This document shows, in pieces, positions 8,840 through 17,146 of a stretch of 64,000 nt of DNA (its first letter is position 1; each line of letters opens with the position of its first letter). This stretch comes from Thermomonas flagellata. Lineage in GTDB: Bacteria > Pseudomonadota > Gammaproteobacteria > Xanthomonadales > Xanthomonadaceae. The position numbers and the translations under genes are program-made. Where the stretch lies: contig NZ_JAJOZK010000002.1 of the NCBI RefSeq assembly GCF_022419185.1, positions 133,104 to 197,103 on the forward strand, written 5' to 3'. The notes under the pieces were generated by a model. That model had not been told where the DNA came from. It worked only from the letters and a program-made list of their open reading frames with translations, and did no database searches.

Positions 8840-10072
8840 ATGCCGCGGCCGCCGTTGACCGCCCGCGTCGCCGCGCTGCGCCAGCAGCGCCTCGCGCAGC
8901 AGCGCGTGCGCACGCGGCGCACCGTGCTGCGCCGCGACGGCATGCGCTGCCAGGTGCAGGACGCCGGCGGCGGCACGCGCTGGCTGCTGGACTTCTGCGG
9001 CAACGACTACCTCGGGCTGGCGCGCCACTACACCGTGGCCGGCGCGCTGCAGGACGCCGCCGCCCGCCACGGCAGCGGCGGGATCGCCTCGCATCTGGTC
9101 TGCGGCCACCATGCCGAGCACGCCGCGCTCGAGCGCGCGGTGGCCGACTGGCTGGGCGCGCCGGCGGCGCTGCTGTTCGGCAGCGGCTATGCGGCCAACC
9201 TGGCGGTGGTGCAGGCACTGCTGGGCCGCGACGACGTGTGCGTGCAGGATCGGCTCAACCACGCCAGCCTGATCGACGGCGCGCGCCTGGCCGGCTGCGC
9301 GCTGCGCCGCTATCCGCACGCGGATGCCGAGGGCGCCCTGCGCCAGCTGCGTGCCGCGCCCGAGGGTGCGGCGCTGCTGGCCAGCGACGGCGTGTTCAGC
9401 ATGGACGGCGACGTCGCCCCGCTGCGGCGGCTGGCGCTGGTGGCGCAGGCGCAGCGCGCCACCCTGTACGTGGACGAGGCGCATGCGATCGGCGTGCTCG
9501 GCCCGGAAGGCCGCGGCAGCGTCGCCGCGGCCGGGCTCGACCACGCCGCGGTGCCGCTGCGGCTGGTCACGCTCGGCAAGGCGCTCGGCGGCTACGGCGC
9601 GCTGGTGGTCGGGGAGGCCGAGCTGGTGCAGCACCTGGCCGAGACCGCGCGCCCCTATGTCTACACCACCGCGCTGCCGCCGGCGCTGGCCGCGGCCGCG
9701 CGCGCGGCGGTGGGGATGGCGCGCCGCGACGGCTGGCGGCGCGAGCGGCTGGCCGCGCGCATCGCCCAGTTCCGCGCCGGCGCGCGCCGGCTCGGCCTGC
9801 CGCTGCTGGATTCGGACACCCCGATCCAGCCGCTGCCCTGCGGCAGCGAGGCGGCCGTGCTGGCGCTGGCCGCGGCGCTGGAGCAACAGGGGCTGTGGGT
9901 GGCGGCGATCCGCCCGCCGACCGTGCCCGAGGGCGGCGCGCGCCTGCGCATCAGCCTGTCCGCCGCGCACACCGCGGAGGACGTCGATCGCCTGCTGGAC
10001 GCGCTGGCCGCGGCGCGCGATGCGCTGCCGGCCATGCCGGGCGCGGCGGCGCCCGCGGAGGCGACGCCATGA
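8840..10072 (+). CDS. bioF: 8-amino-7-oxononanoate synthase
   Basis: The 410-aa PLP enzyme of the alpha-oxoamine synthase family condenses pimeloyl thioester with alanine. Seen are the substrate-loop region NDYLGLA, the [10 protein letters not shown] segment that holds the cofactor ring, and the PLP lysine in [12 protein letters not shown]. The frame is open far upstream through bioB, but the ATG at 8840, directly after the bioB stop, matches the family N-terminus. It overlaps the next gene by 4 bp (ATGA). Confidence 0.97.
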   Translation: MPRPPLTARVAALRQQRLAQQRVRTRRTVLRRDGMRCQVQDAGGGTRWLLDFCGNDYLGLARHYTVAGALQDAAARHGSGGIASHLVCGHHAEHAALERAVADWLGAPAALLFGSGYAANLAVVQALLGRDDVCVQDRLNHASLIDGARLAGCALRRYPHADAEGALRQLRAAPEGAALLASDGVFSMDGDVAPLRRLALVAQAQRATLYVDEAHAIGVLGPEGRGSVAAAGLDHAAVPLRLVTLGKALGGYGALVVGEAELVQHLAETARPYVYTTALPPALAAAARAAVGMARRDGWRRERLAARIAQFRAGARRLGLPLLDSDTPIQPLPCGSEAAVLALAAALEQQGLWVAAIRPPTVPEGGARLRISLSAAHTAEDVDRLLDALAAARDALPAMPGAAAPAEATP

Positions 10073-11250
10073 GCGCCGGCGCCCCGCTGGCCGGCCTGCG
10101 CGTGGTCGAACTGGCGCGCATCCTGGCCGGGCCGTGGATCGGGCAGACCCTGGCCGACCTCGGCGCCGACGTGGTCAAGGTGGAGGCGCCGGAAGGGGAC
10201 GACACCCGCCGATGGGGTCCGCCGTTCGTGGCCCGCGCCGACGGCAGCGGCGGCGATGCCGCCTATTTCCACGCCTGCAACCGCGGCAAGCGCTCGGTGG
10301 TCGCCGACCTGCGCAGCGCCGAGGGGCGCGCGCTGGTACGGGCGCTGGCCGCGCGCGCCGACGTGCTGATCGAGAACTTCAAGGTCGGCGATCTCGCCCG
10401 CCACGGGCTGGACTATGCCGCGCTGGCCGCGCTGAACCCGCGCCTGGTGTACTGCTCGGTCACCGGCTTCGGCCAGGACGGCCCGTACGCCGCGCGTGCC
10501 GGCTACGACGCGATGGTGCAGGCGATGGGCGGCATCATGTCGCTCACCGGCGAGCCCGACGGCCCGCCGCAGAAGGCCGGGGTGGCGCATGCCGACCTGT
10601 TCGCCGGGCTGCATGGGGTGATCGCGATCCAGGCCGCGCTGTGGCAGCGCGAGCGCAGCGGGCGCGGGCAGCACATCGACATCGCCCTGCTCGACTGCCA
10701 GGTGGCGATGCTCGCCAACCAGGCGATGAACTACTTCGTCGGCGGTGAAGTGCCGCGGCGAATGGGCAATGCCCATCCCAACATCGTGCCCTACCAGGCG
10801 TTCGCCGCCGTCGATGGCTGGCTGATGCTGGCGGTCGGCAACGATGCCCAGTTCGCGCGGCTGTGCGCGGTGCTCGGCCGCCCGCAGTGGGCGCAGGCGC
10901 CGGCGTGGCGCGACAACGCCGGGCGCGTGCGCGACCGCGCGCGGCTGGTGCCGCAGCTGGCGGAGGCGATCGCCGCCTGGCCGCGCGCCGCGCTGCTGGC
11001 GGCGCTCGCGGCACAGGGCGTGCCGGCCGGGCCGATCAACGACCTGGCCGAGGTGTTCGCCGACCCGCAGGTGTGCCACCGCGGGCTGCGCCTGGATCTG
11101 CCGGCGCCCGGCCTCGCCGGTGGCCGCGTGCCCGGCCTGCGCACCCCGATCCGCTTCTCGGAGGCCACGCTGGCGCTCGGGCGCGCGGCGCCCGCGCTGG
11201 GCGCGCACACCGACGCGGTGCGCGCGGAGCTGGAGGCCGGCACGCCGTGA
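10069..11250 (+). CDS. CaiB/BaiF family (type III) CoA-transferase in the biotin operon
   Basis: The 393-aa product has the family start ([16 protein letters not shown]), the [11 protein letters not shown] loop and RAGYDA. The conserved Asp of type III CoA-transferases lies in VAHADLFAG, followed by PNIVPYQAF. The family moves CoA between carboxylic acids, and as remembered this protein is closest in style to the succinyl-CoA:glutarate transferases. Start and stop overlap bioF and bioH by 4 bp each, so it is translated as part of the operon. It is not a classical biotin gene. Supplying a dicarboxyl-CoA precursor is an inference. Confidence 0.9.
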   Translation: MSAGAPLAGLRVVELARILAGPWIGQTLADLGADVVKVEAPEGDDTRRWGPPFVARADGSGGDAAYFHACNRGKRSVVADLRSAEGRALVRALAARADVLIENFKVGDLARHGLDYAALAALNPRLVYCSVTGFGQDGPYAARAGYDAMVQAMGGIMSLTGEPDGPPQKAGVAHADLFAGLHGVIAIQAALWQRERSGRGQHIDIALLDCQVAMLANQAMNYFVGGEVPRRMGNAHPNIVPYQAFAAVDGWLMLAVGNDAQFARLCAVLGRPQWAQAPAWRDNAGRVRDRARLVPQLAEAIAAWPRAALLAALAAQGVPAGPINDLAEVFADPQVCHRGLRLDLPAPGLAGGRVPGLRTPIRFSEATLALGRAAPALGAHTDAVRAELEAGTP

Positions 11251-12023
11251 ACGGCCTGCACGTGGAGGTGGTCGGCCGCGGCCCGCCGCTGGTGCTGGTG
11301 CACGGCTGGGCCATGCACGGCGGCATCTTCGCCCCGCTGGTGGAGGCGCTGCGCGCGCGGCGCACGCTGTACGTGGTCGACCTGCCCGGGCACGGCCACA
11401 GCCGCGACTGCGCGCTGCCGCTACAGCTGTCGACCCTGGCCGCGGCCCTGCGCGCGGCGCTGCCGCCGGCGCCGTGGTGCGGCTGGTCGCTGGGCGGGCT
11501 GGTCGCGCTGGAAGCCGCCCTGCAGGCGCCGCCGCAGGTGCCGGCCCTGGCCCTGGTCGCCGCCAGCCCGCGCTTCGTGCAGGCCCCGGACTGGCCGCAG
11601 GGGATGCCGGCCTCGGTGTTCGCCGAGTTTGCCGCCGGCCTGGCCGCCGACTGGCAGGCCACGGTCGACCGCTTCCTCGCGCTGGAGGCGTTCGGCTCGG
11701 CGCACATGCGCGAGGAATTGCGCCTGCTGCGCGCGGCGGTGCTGGAGCGCGGCGCGCCGGATCCGCGGGTGCTGGCGGAAGGCCTGGCGCTGCTGGAGCA
11801 GACCGACCTGCGCCCGCGGCTGCCGGCGTTGGCCGCGCCCAGCCTGTGGCTGGGCGGCCGGCGCGACCGCTTGGTCAACCCGGCGGCGCTGCAGGCCGCG
11901 GCCGCGCTGGCGCCGCAGGCCCGCTGGGTCGAGGTGGCGCACGCCGGGCATGCGCCGTTCCTCACCGACCCGGCGCGGGTCGCGCAGGCGCTGCTGGCGC
12001 ACCTGGCGGAGCACGCCGCATGA
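11247..12023 (+). CDS. bioH: Pimeloyl-ACP methyl ester carboxylesterase
   Basis: The 258-aa alpha/beta hydrolase removes the methyl group from pimeloyl-ACP methyl ester, ending the BioC-BioH pathway. It has the oxyanion HGWAMHG, the nucleophile elbow GWSLGG, the acid in GGRRDRL and the catalytic His in HAGHAPF. GWSLGG is the form found in BioH. The start is a GTG at 11247 overlapping the CoA-transferase stop (GTGA), so it is translationally coupled. It overlaps bioC by 4 bp. Confidence 0.94.
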   Translation: MNGLHVEVVGRGPPLVLVHGWAMHGGIFAPLVEALRARRTLYVVDLPGHGHSRDCALPLQLSTLAAALRAALPPAPWCGWSLGGLVALEAALQAPPQVPALALVAASPRFVQAPDWPQGMPASVFAEFAAGLAADWQATVDRFLALEAFGSAHMREELRLLRAAVLERGAPDPRVLAEGLALLEQTDLRPRLPALAAPSLWLGGRRDRLVNPAALQAAAALAPQARWVEVAHAGHAPFLTDPARVAQALLAHLAEHAA

Positions 12024-12922
12024 GCACGCCGGTGTTCGACGTGCGCCAGGTGCGGCGCGCGTTCGGCCGCGCCGCCCCCGGCTATGCCGCCGCCGCGCGC
12101 CTGCAGGCGGAGATCGAGGCGCGCCTGCTGGAGTCCCTGGACTATCTGGACGATCCGGCGCTGCGGCGGCCGCCGCCGGCCTGCGTGCTCGACCTCGGCT
12201 GCGGGCCGGGCAGCGCGAGCCGGGCGATGCAGCGGCGCTGGCCGCGGGCGCGGGTGCTGGCGCTCGACCTCGCCCTGCCGATGCTGCGCCAGCTGGACGC
12301 GGCGCGCCGCTGGCGCCCGTTCGCGCGCCGCCCGCAGCCGGTCTGCGCAGACGCGCGCGCGCTGCCGCTGGCCGAGGCCAGCGTGGACGTGCTGTTCTCC
12401 AACCTGTGCCTGCAGTGGGTGGAGGACCTCGATGCGGTGCTCGCCGGGTTCCGGCGCGTGCTGCGCGCGGACGGCCTGCTGCTGGTCTCGACCTTCGGCC
12501 CCGGCACCCTGTGGCAGCTGCGCGAGGCGTTCGCGCAGGCCGACGATGCGCCGCACGTCAGCCCGTTCGCCGACATCGCCGCGCTCGGCGATGCCCTGGT
12601 GCGCGCCGGCTTCCGCCAGCCGGTGCTGGACCGCGACGTGCTGGTCCGCCATTACCCGGACCTGGCCGCGCTGATGCGCGCGCAGCGCGCGACCGGGGCG
12701 ACCAACGCGCTGGCCGCGCGCCGCCCGGGCCTGACCGGGCGCGGCCGCTTCGCGCGCGCGGCCGCCGCCTACGAGGCCTGGCGCGAGGATGCGGGCCTGC
12801 CCGCCGACTGGGAGGTGATCACCGCGATGGCGTGGGCGCCGCCGCCCGGCGCGCCGCGCCGCGAGGGCGGCCAGGAGGTGGCCAGCGTTCCGCTGGCGCG
12901 GATCCCGGTGCGCCGGCGCTGA
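12020..12922 (+). CDS. bioC: Malonyl-ACP O-methyltransferase
   Basis: The 300-aa class I SAM-dependent methyltransferase has motif I VLDLGCGPGS, motif II LALDLA and FSNLCLQWVEDL. The N-terminal FGRAAPGYAAAA matches the FSRAA-YD-AA pattern typical of BioC. It methylates the free carboxyl of malonyl-ACP so that fatty-acid synthase can elongate it to pimeloyl-ACP methyl ester. It is the last gene of the operon. bioA and bioD are not in this window. Its stop is 4 bp from the converging glycosyltransferase stop. Confidence 0.94.
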   Translation: MSTPVFDVRQVRRAFGRAAPGYAAAARLQAEIEARLLESLDYLDDPALRRPPPACVLDLGCGPGSASRAMQRRWPRARVLALDLALPMLRQLDAARRWRPFARRPQPVCADARALPLAEASVDVLFSNLCLQWVEDLDAVLAGFRRVLRADGLLLVSTFGPGTLWQLREAFAQADDAPHVSPFADIAALGDALVRAGFRQPVLDRDVLVRHYPDLAALMRAQRATGATNALAARRPGLTGRGRFARAAAAYEAWREDAGLPADWEVITAMAWAPPPGAPRREGGQEVASVPLARIPVRRR

Positions 12923-12926
12923 GCGC

Positions 12927-14423
12927 TCACTCGCCCGCGGTCGCCGCCGCTGCGACCGGCTCGATCCGCAGGAACACCCGGTCGCGGTAGGGCGCGCCGA
13001 GCACCTGTACCCGGTGGCCGTGCGCCTGCAGGTAGGCCTGCACGGCGGGCAAGTGCTCCTGCGGGGTGTGCCAGACCACGCCCGTCTCGCGCTCGGCCAG
13101 CTCGCGCAGCACGTCCTTGTCGTACTCCGGGTTGATCGGCGGCGCGTCCGGCCGTGGATGCAGCGAGACCCGCTCGACCTGCACGCCCAGCTCCAGGTGC
13201 AGGCCGTAGCGCGGCAGGTCGTCGATCGCGTTGACCTCGGTGACCGGCCCCGGCGCGCGCGCGCGGATCGCCTCGGCCCAGGCGGCGGCATCCTTGTCGC
13301 TGTCCAGGCGCGCCGCGGCCAGTTTCAGCCCCAGCAGCAGCGCGGCCCAGGCCGCGATCCAGCCCCAGTGCGGCAGCCCGCGCCCGGCCTGCACGCGCTG
13401 GCGGGCGACCAGCAGCGCCAGCGGCAGGAACAGCGGCAGCAGGTACAGCGGCAGGCGCGAGCGCGCGAGGCAGAACACCAGCAGCGGCAGCAGCACCCAC
13501 AGCGTCAGCAGCAGCAGCGGCGCATCGGCGGCACGCGTGGCCGGGTCACGCCAGCGCCGCACCGCCGCCGGCAGCGCCCGCAGCCACGGCCACAGCCAGG
13601 GCGTCCACGGCAGGCTGCCGAGCAGCAGGGTCGGCAGGTACACCTTCAGCCAGCCGTACCACTCGCCGTGGCGGCCGAAGTGGTCGGTCGCGATCCGCCG
13701 GTACACCTCGTCGCCGAGGAAGTAGTCGAGCAGGCCGGGATTGCCCAGCACCACCGCGACGTACCACGGCAGCGCCAGCAGCAGGAACACCGCCAGCCCG
13801 GCCAGGGTGAACACCCGGTGCCGGTGCGGGCCCGGCCCCAGCCACTGGAACGCGAGCACCGCCAGCAGCGGCAGCAGCCCGGGCGGGCCCTTGGTCAGGA
13901 ACGCCAGCGCGAACGCCGCCCACATCAGCAACAGCCAGCGCTTGACCGCGCGCGCCCCGAACCGGGCTTCGACGAAGGCGTGCATGGCCACGCCCTGACA
14001 GGCGGCCAGCAGCGGATCGGTGGTGACCAGCTGCGAGCTGGCGAACGGCAGCAGCATGCTGGCATAGGCCAGCGCCGCCATCGCCTCGCCGCCGGGCACC
14101 AGCCGGCGCGCGCTGCGCCAGGCCAGCCACACCAGCAGCAGGTAGGCCAGCGCCGAGGGCAGGCGCGCGGCGAACGCGCTGTGGCCGAGGCTGCCGAGGC
14201 TGGCCGCCAGCACCCAGTAGGTCAGCGGCGGCTTGGTCCAGTGCCCGACCTCGTGGCTGCGGTGCGGGTTCAGCCAGTCGCCGCTGGCCAGCATGTTCAG
14301 CGCGACGTTGGTGTAGCGGCCCTCGTCCGGATCCCAGATGCCGCGCCAGCCCAGCCCCAGCAGGGCCAGCAGCAGCGCCAGCAGCGCGATGGCGACCGCG
14401 GGCCGGCGCAGCCAGGCGGCCAT
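12927..14423 (-). CDS. GT39-family (ArnT-like) membrane glycosyltransferase
   Basis: The 498-aa protein has about 11 membrane segments. The catalytic Asp-containing loop WDPDEGRY comes right after the first segment. HWTKPPLTYW and a periplasmic C-terminal domain follow, as in ArnT and protein O-mannosyltransferase relatives. Such enzymes transfer a sugar from a polyprenyl-phosphate donor on the periplasmic side, for example onto lipid A or a glycan. The acceptor is unknown. It begins 6 bp after the SnoaL-like gene, so it is co-transcribed with that gene and the dehydratase. Confidence 0.85.
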   Translation of the reverse strand: MAAWLRRPAVAIALLALLLALLGLGWRGIWDPDEGRYTNVALNMLASGDWLNPHRSHEVGHWTKPPLTYWVLAASLGSLGHSAFAARLPSALAYLLLVWLAWRSARRLVPGGEAMAALAYASMLLPFASSQLVTTDPLLAACQGVAMHAFVEARFGARAVKRWLLLMWAAFALAFLTKGPPGLLPLLAVLAFQWLGPGPHRHRVFTLAGLAVFLLLALPWYVAVVLGNPGLLDYFLGDEVYRRIATDHFGRHGEWYGWLKVYLPTLLLGSLPWTPWLWPWLRALPAAVRRWRDPATRAADAPLLLLTLWVLLPLLVFCLARSRLPLYLLPLFLPLALLVARQRVQAGRGLPHWGWIAAWAALLLGLKLAAARLDSDKDAAAWAEAIRARAPGPVTEVNAIDDLPRYGLHLELGVQVERVSLHPRPDAPPINPEYDKDVLRELAERETGVVWHTPQEHLPAVQAYLQAHGHRVQVLGAPYRDRVFLRIEPVAAAATAGE

Positions 14424-14429
14424 GGCGCC

Positions 14430-14855
14430 TCAGCGCACCTGCGCCCGCCAGGCGTCGAGGTTGTAGTAGTTGGTCACCCGCGCGATGCGTCCCTCGCGCA
14501 GGGCGAAGAACGCCCCGCCCGGCAGTACGTAGGCCTGCCCGCGCGCCTCCGGCAGCCCGGCATCGGTCTGCAGGTACTGCCCGTGCACCACGTACTCGGC
14601 CGCGGCGCGGGTGCCGTCCTCGCTGGCCAGCACCACCACCTCGCGCAGCTGCTCGCGGTAGCAGCGCGCCATCCGCTGCAGGAAGGCCGCGAACGCCGGC
14701 TTGCCGGTCTCGCGCGGGCCCTGGTTGAGGTCGTGCACCACATCGTCCGCCAGCAGCGCCAGCATGCCGTCCCAGTCGCCGCGGTTGAACGCGGCGTAGT
14801 AGGACAGGACCCGTTCGATCGCGCGGTCGTGCGCGCGGTTGCCATCGATCTTCAT
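14430..14855 (-). CDS. SnoaL-like / ketosteroid-isomerase-related protein
   Basis: The 141-aa NTF2-fold protein has an N-terminal helix pattern (YYAAFNRGDWDGMLALLADDVVHD), a central ETGKPAFAAFL, and a C-terminal sheet ending in TNYYNLDAW. This is the usual signature of the SnoaL/KSI-related family, whose biochemical roles vary widely. No enzymatic residue set identifies a reaction. Its start overlaps the dehydratase stop (ATGA), which shows translational coupling. Confidence 0.82.
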   Translation of the reverse strand: MKIDGNRAHDRAIERVLSYYAAFNRGDWDGMLALLADDVVHDLNQGPRETGKPAFAAFLQRMARCYREQLREVVVLASEDGTRAAAEYVVHGQYLQTDAGLPEARGQAYVLPGGAFFALREGRIARVTNYYNLDAWRAQVR

Positions 14856-15835
14856 GCGGCCTCTCCTGCAAGGGCGAACAGGGCCGGCACGGCGTCGAGG
14901 TCGACGTTGCCACCCGAGAGCACGATCCCGACCCGGCGCCCGGCGAACAGCGCCGGATGCGCCAGCACCGCCGCCAGCGCGATCGCCGACGAGGGTTCCA
15001 CCAGCTGCTTGGTGCGCGTCCACAGCAGGCGCATCGCGGCGACGGTGCGCGCATCGTCCACCGTGAGCACGCGCGCATCGGCCGCGCGCAGCAGGGCGAA
15101 GTTGGGCGCGCCCAAGGTGCCGCGCAGGCCGTCGCAGACGGTATCGGGCACGAACTCATGGTCGAGCACGCCGCGCGCGAACGAACGTGCGCCGTCGGCC
15201 GCGCCCGCGGGCTCGGCCAGGAACAGCGCGCACGCCGGCGCCAGCGCGCGCAGCGCCAGCGCGGTCCCGGCGGCCAGCCCGCCGCCGCCCAGCGGCACGA
15301 CCACGGCGTCGAGGTCGGGCACCGCGCGCAGCAACTCCAGCGCGGCGGTGCCCTGGCCCGCGATCACGCGCGCATCGGTGTAGGGATGCACCACGCGGGC
15401 GCCGGTCTCGGCCTGCACCCGGGCGCAGGCGGCCTCGCGCGCGGCGATGGTGGGCGCGCAGGGGTGCAGCACCGCGCCGTAGTGCGCGATCGCCGCCCGC
15501 TTGGCACGCACCGCGCCCTCCGGCACCACCACGTGGCAGGCAATCCCGCGCAGGCGGGCGGCCAGCGCCAGCGCCGCACCGTGGTTGCCGGAGGAATGCG
15601 TCACCACGCCGCGCGCGGCGGTGGCCTCGTCCAGCGCGAACACCGCATTGCAGGCGCCGCGGAACTTGAACGCGCCGGCGCGCTGCAGGTGTTCGGCCTT
15701 GAAGTGCAGGCGGGCATCGGCGGCCTCGTCCAGCGCGCGCGAGCGCAGCACGGGCGTGGCGTGGGCATGCACCGCGATGCGCGCAGCGGCGTCCAGCACG
15801 TCGCCGGGGGAGGGCAGGTCGGCAGTGGGTGGCAT
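14852..15835 (-). CDS. PLP-dependent threonine/serine dehydratase-like enzyme
   Basis: The 327-aa fold-type II PLP enzyme has the Schiff-base Lys in GAFKFRGA, the substrate-binding SSGNHGAA and the phosphate-binding PLGGGGLAAG. It lacks a C-terminal ACT domain, so it resembles catabolic dehydratases or serine racemase rather than biosynthetic IlvA. The reaction is probably deamination of L-Thr/L-Ser or racemisation of Ser. No Shine-Dalgarno precedes the ATG at 15835. A TAGCAT hexamer lies 7 nt before it (see findings on leaderless starts). It is the first gene of the three-gene operon. Confidence 0.87.
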   Translation of the reverse strand: MPPTADLPSPGDVLDAAARIAVHAHATPVLRSRALDEAADARLHFKAEHLQRAGAFKFRGACNAVFALDEATAARGVVTHSSGNHGAALALAARLRGIACHVVVPEGAVRAKRAAIAHYGAVLHPCAPTIAAREAACARVQAETGARVVHPYTDARVIAGQGTAALELLRAVPDLDAVVVPLGGGGLAAGTALALRALAPACALFLAEPAGAADGARSFARGVLDHEFVPDTVCDGLRGTLGAPNFALLRAADARVLTVDDARTVAAMRLLWTRTKQLVEPSSAIALAAVLAHPALFAGRRVGIVLSGGNVDLDAVPALFALAGEAA

Positions 15836-15911
15836 CCGTGCGATGCTAGCGCAAGGCCATGACCGGCAACGCGGGGTGAGCGGCCGTGTGCGTGGCCTGC
15901 AGGATTAAGCA

Positions 15912-15924
15912 CGGATTCAATCCG
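15912..15924. promoter_or_regulatory. Perfect 13-bp palindrome upstream of the Tyr/Gly-rich lipoprotein
   Basis: CGGATT and AATCCG flank a single central base, 40 bp before the lipoprotein ATG at 15965. It sits where an operator or an activator site could act. No -35/-10 pair is convincing nearby. The regulator is unknown. Confidence 0.3.
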
Positions 15925-15964
15925 GCGCGCTCACGCTCGCCGACAACACCCGAGGATCGCCGCC

Positions 15965-16504
15965 ATGCGCCTGCCCCTCCGCTTCCTCGCCCTCCCGCTC
16001 GCGGCCGCCGCGCTGCTGGCCGGCTGTGCCACCGACTACGGCTACCGCGCCGGCAGCGGCGACTACTACTACGGTCGCCCCTCGGTCGAATACCGCTACG
16101 AGTACGGCTATGGCGGCCCCTATTGGGGGCTGGGCTTCGGCAGCTACTACGGACCGTGGGGCTGGGGGGGGTTCTATGGTTGGCCCTATTACTACTACCC
16201 GTATGGCTACTACGTGCGGCCGCCGCATCCGCACCCGCCGCGCCGCGATGACGACGACAACCGCCCGCCGTCCCCGCCGGCGACCGGCAGCGACCAGGAT
16301 CGGCGCCCGCCGTGGCGTGCCCTGCCGCGGCTGGAAAACGCCCCCGAGCCGCGCCCGGCGCCGCCGCCGCGCGCCCTGCAGGCGCCGATGCCGGAACGCA
16401 TCGGTACGCCCGAGCGAATGACCGCGCCGCGGTTGCCGGCGCGCGCCGAGGGCGGTGGACGGCCGCTGCGGGTGCCGCATCCGGCGGTGTCGGCCGAGGA
16501 GTGA
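15965..16504 (+). CDS. Tyr/Gly-rich hypothetical lipoprotein
   Basis: The 179-aa product has a lipoprotein signal with lipobox LLAGC (Cys21). The next 70 residues or so are dominated by Tyr, Gly, Trp and Pro (GDYYYGRPS, GFGSYYGPWGWGG). A Pro/Asp/Arg-rich disordered half follows. No catalytic motif is seen. Low-complexity YG-rich lipoproteins of this kind are common in the family and probably sit in the outer-membrane or periplasmic space. The function is not known. A 13-bp palindrome lies upstream. Confidence 0.75.
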   Translation: MRLPLRFLALPLAAAALLAGCATDYGYRAGSGDYYYGRPSVEYRYEYGYGGPYWGLGFGSYYGPWGWGGFYGWPYYYYPYGYYVRPPHPHPPRRDDDDNRPPSPPATGSDQDRRPPWRALPRLENAPEPRPAPPPRALQAPMPERIGTPERMTAPRLPARAEGGGRPLRVPHPAVSAEE

Positions 16505-16810
16505 CCTCCCGCGTCCGGGATGGCCGCAAACTGTGACGCAGTGCGTGGAATCGGATGCCGTCGGTCGGCCGGCTGACACAGAACGTCACTCCGCGCCCCG
16601 AACCGAGTAAGCTGCGTTCCAGCCGGCGACCGACCGGGGCATCCCGGATCCCCCCTGTTCCGTCAACCCCGCGGTCGCCGGCCCTTCATTCTCACCTCGA
16701 CGCGCTGCGCGGCACTGCGCTGCGAGGTCGTGGCTGCGATCCGAAAGGCTGAGTCTGGACCTGCACTGCCGCCTGCGAACCCGGAGCGGGTCGGGCGAAG
16801 GAGTCGGTTA
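16505..16810. other. Intergenic stretch with no recognised feature
   Basis: Between the lipoprotein stop and the candidate small-RNA terminator nothing convincing was seen. Open frames here are short or antisense shadows without family resemblance. No promoter of recognisable quality faces mnmG in this part. Confidence 0.5.
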
Positions 16811-16926
16811 GAAAGAATGAGGGCCGGACGTCCCCCGACATCCGGCCCTCGAGCGTCCCCGGCCTGCGCAACGACCGGCCCCTGTTCAGTCCGGTCCTCG
16901 CCATGGGCGTGCCATGCCGGGTGCCG
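16811..16926 (-). ncRNA. Candidate sigma-54-dependent small RNA (about 115 nt)
   Basis: On the minus strand a near-consensus sigma-54 promoter (16938-16953) sits 12 nt before the inferred 5' end near 16926. A 12-bp GC-rich hairpin followed by a T-rich tract (16809-16849) provides an intrinsic terminator. No reading frame with a ribosome-binding site lies between. An internal stem GACCGG/CCGGTC is visible. The transcript has five GGA trinucleotides, one at the terminator-loop edge. GGA in loops is how RsmA/CsrA-sequestering RNAs work, but that role is only a guess. The gene is antisense to the mnmG leader region. Confidence 0.45.
16820..16849 (-). terminator. Intrinsic terminator of the candidate small RNA
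   Basis: A 12-bp stem (AGGGCCGGATGT paired with ACGTCCGGCCCT, one G-U) closes a 6-nt loop. On the minus strand it is followed by CATTCTTTCTAA, a T-rich tract. On the plus strand no T-run follows, so it serves minus-strand transcription. Confidence 0.65.
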
Positions 16927-16937
16927 CCTGGAGTTAC

Positions 16938-16953
16938 GCAGGAAGCGTGCCAA
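16938..16953 (-). promoter_or_regulatory. Candidate sigma-54 (-24/-12) promoter
   Basis: The minus strand reads TTGGCACGCTTCCTGC. The -24 element TGGCACG is perfect and the GG and GC doublets are exactly 10 nt apart. The -12 element is CTGC instead of TTGC. Such promoters need RpoN plus an enhancer-binding activator. No activator site was identified. It faces away from mnmG. Confidence 0.55.
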
Positions 16954-16984
16954 GTTTGGGGGATCGCGCCGGCGCGCGCTGCGG

Positions 16985-16990
16985 GATAAT
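16985..16990 (+). promoter_or_regulatory. Possible -10 element for mnmG
   Basis: GATAAT matches the sigma-70 -10 consensus at five of six bases, but no good -35 is seen at the right distance. If used, mnmG would have a 5' leader of about 150 nt. Confidence 0.3.
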
Positions 16991-17146
16991 GCCCGAACCC
17001 CGCCGCCGTCCCGGCCGGACCCCGGCGGGCCCCCCGTCCCTCCGCCTCGAGTGCCGCATGGCCCCGCGTCCGCATCCCACCGCTGCTCGTCCGCCCCGCG
17101 CCCGCGCCGCGCGCGCGGCGCCGTGTGCGCGTCCGGAGGCGGGCCA

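Noticed and set aside
16820-16849. Hairpin as the terminator of the plus-strand Tyr/Gly-rich lipoprotein gene
   Set aside because: It lies more than 300 bp past that stop and is not followed by T residues on the plus strand. The T-rich side is on the minus strand.
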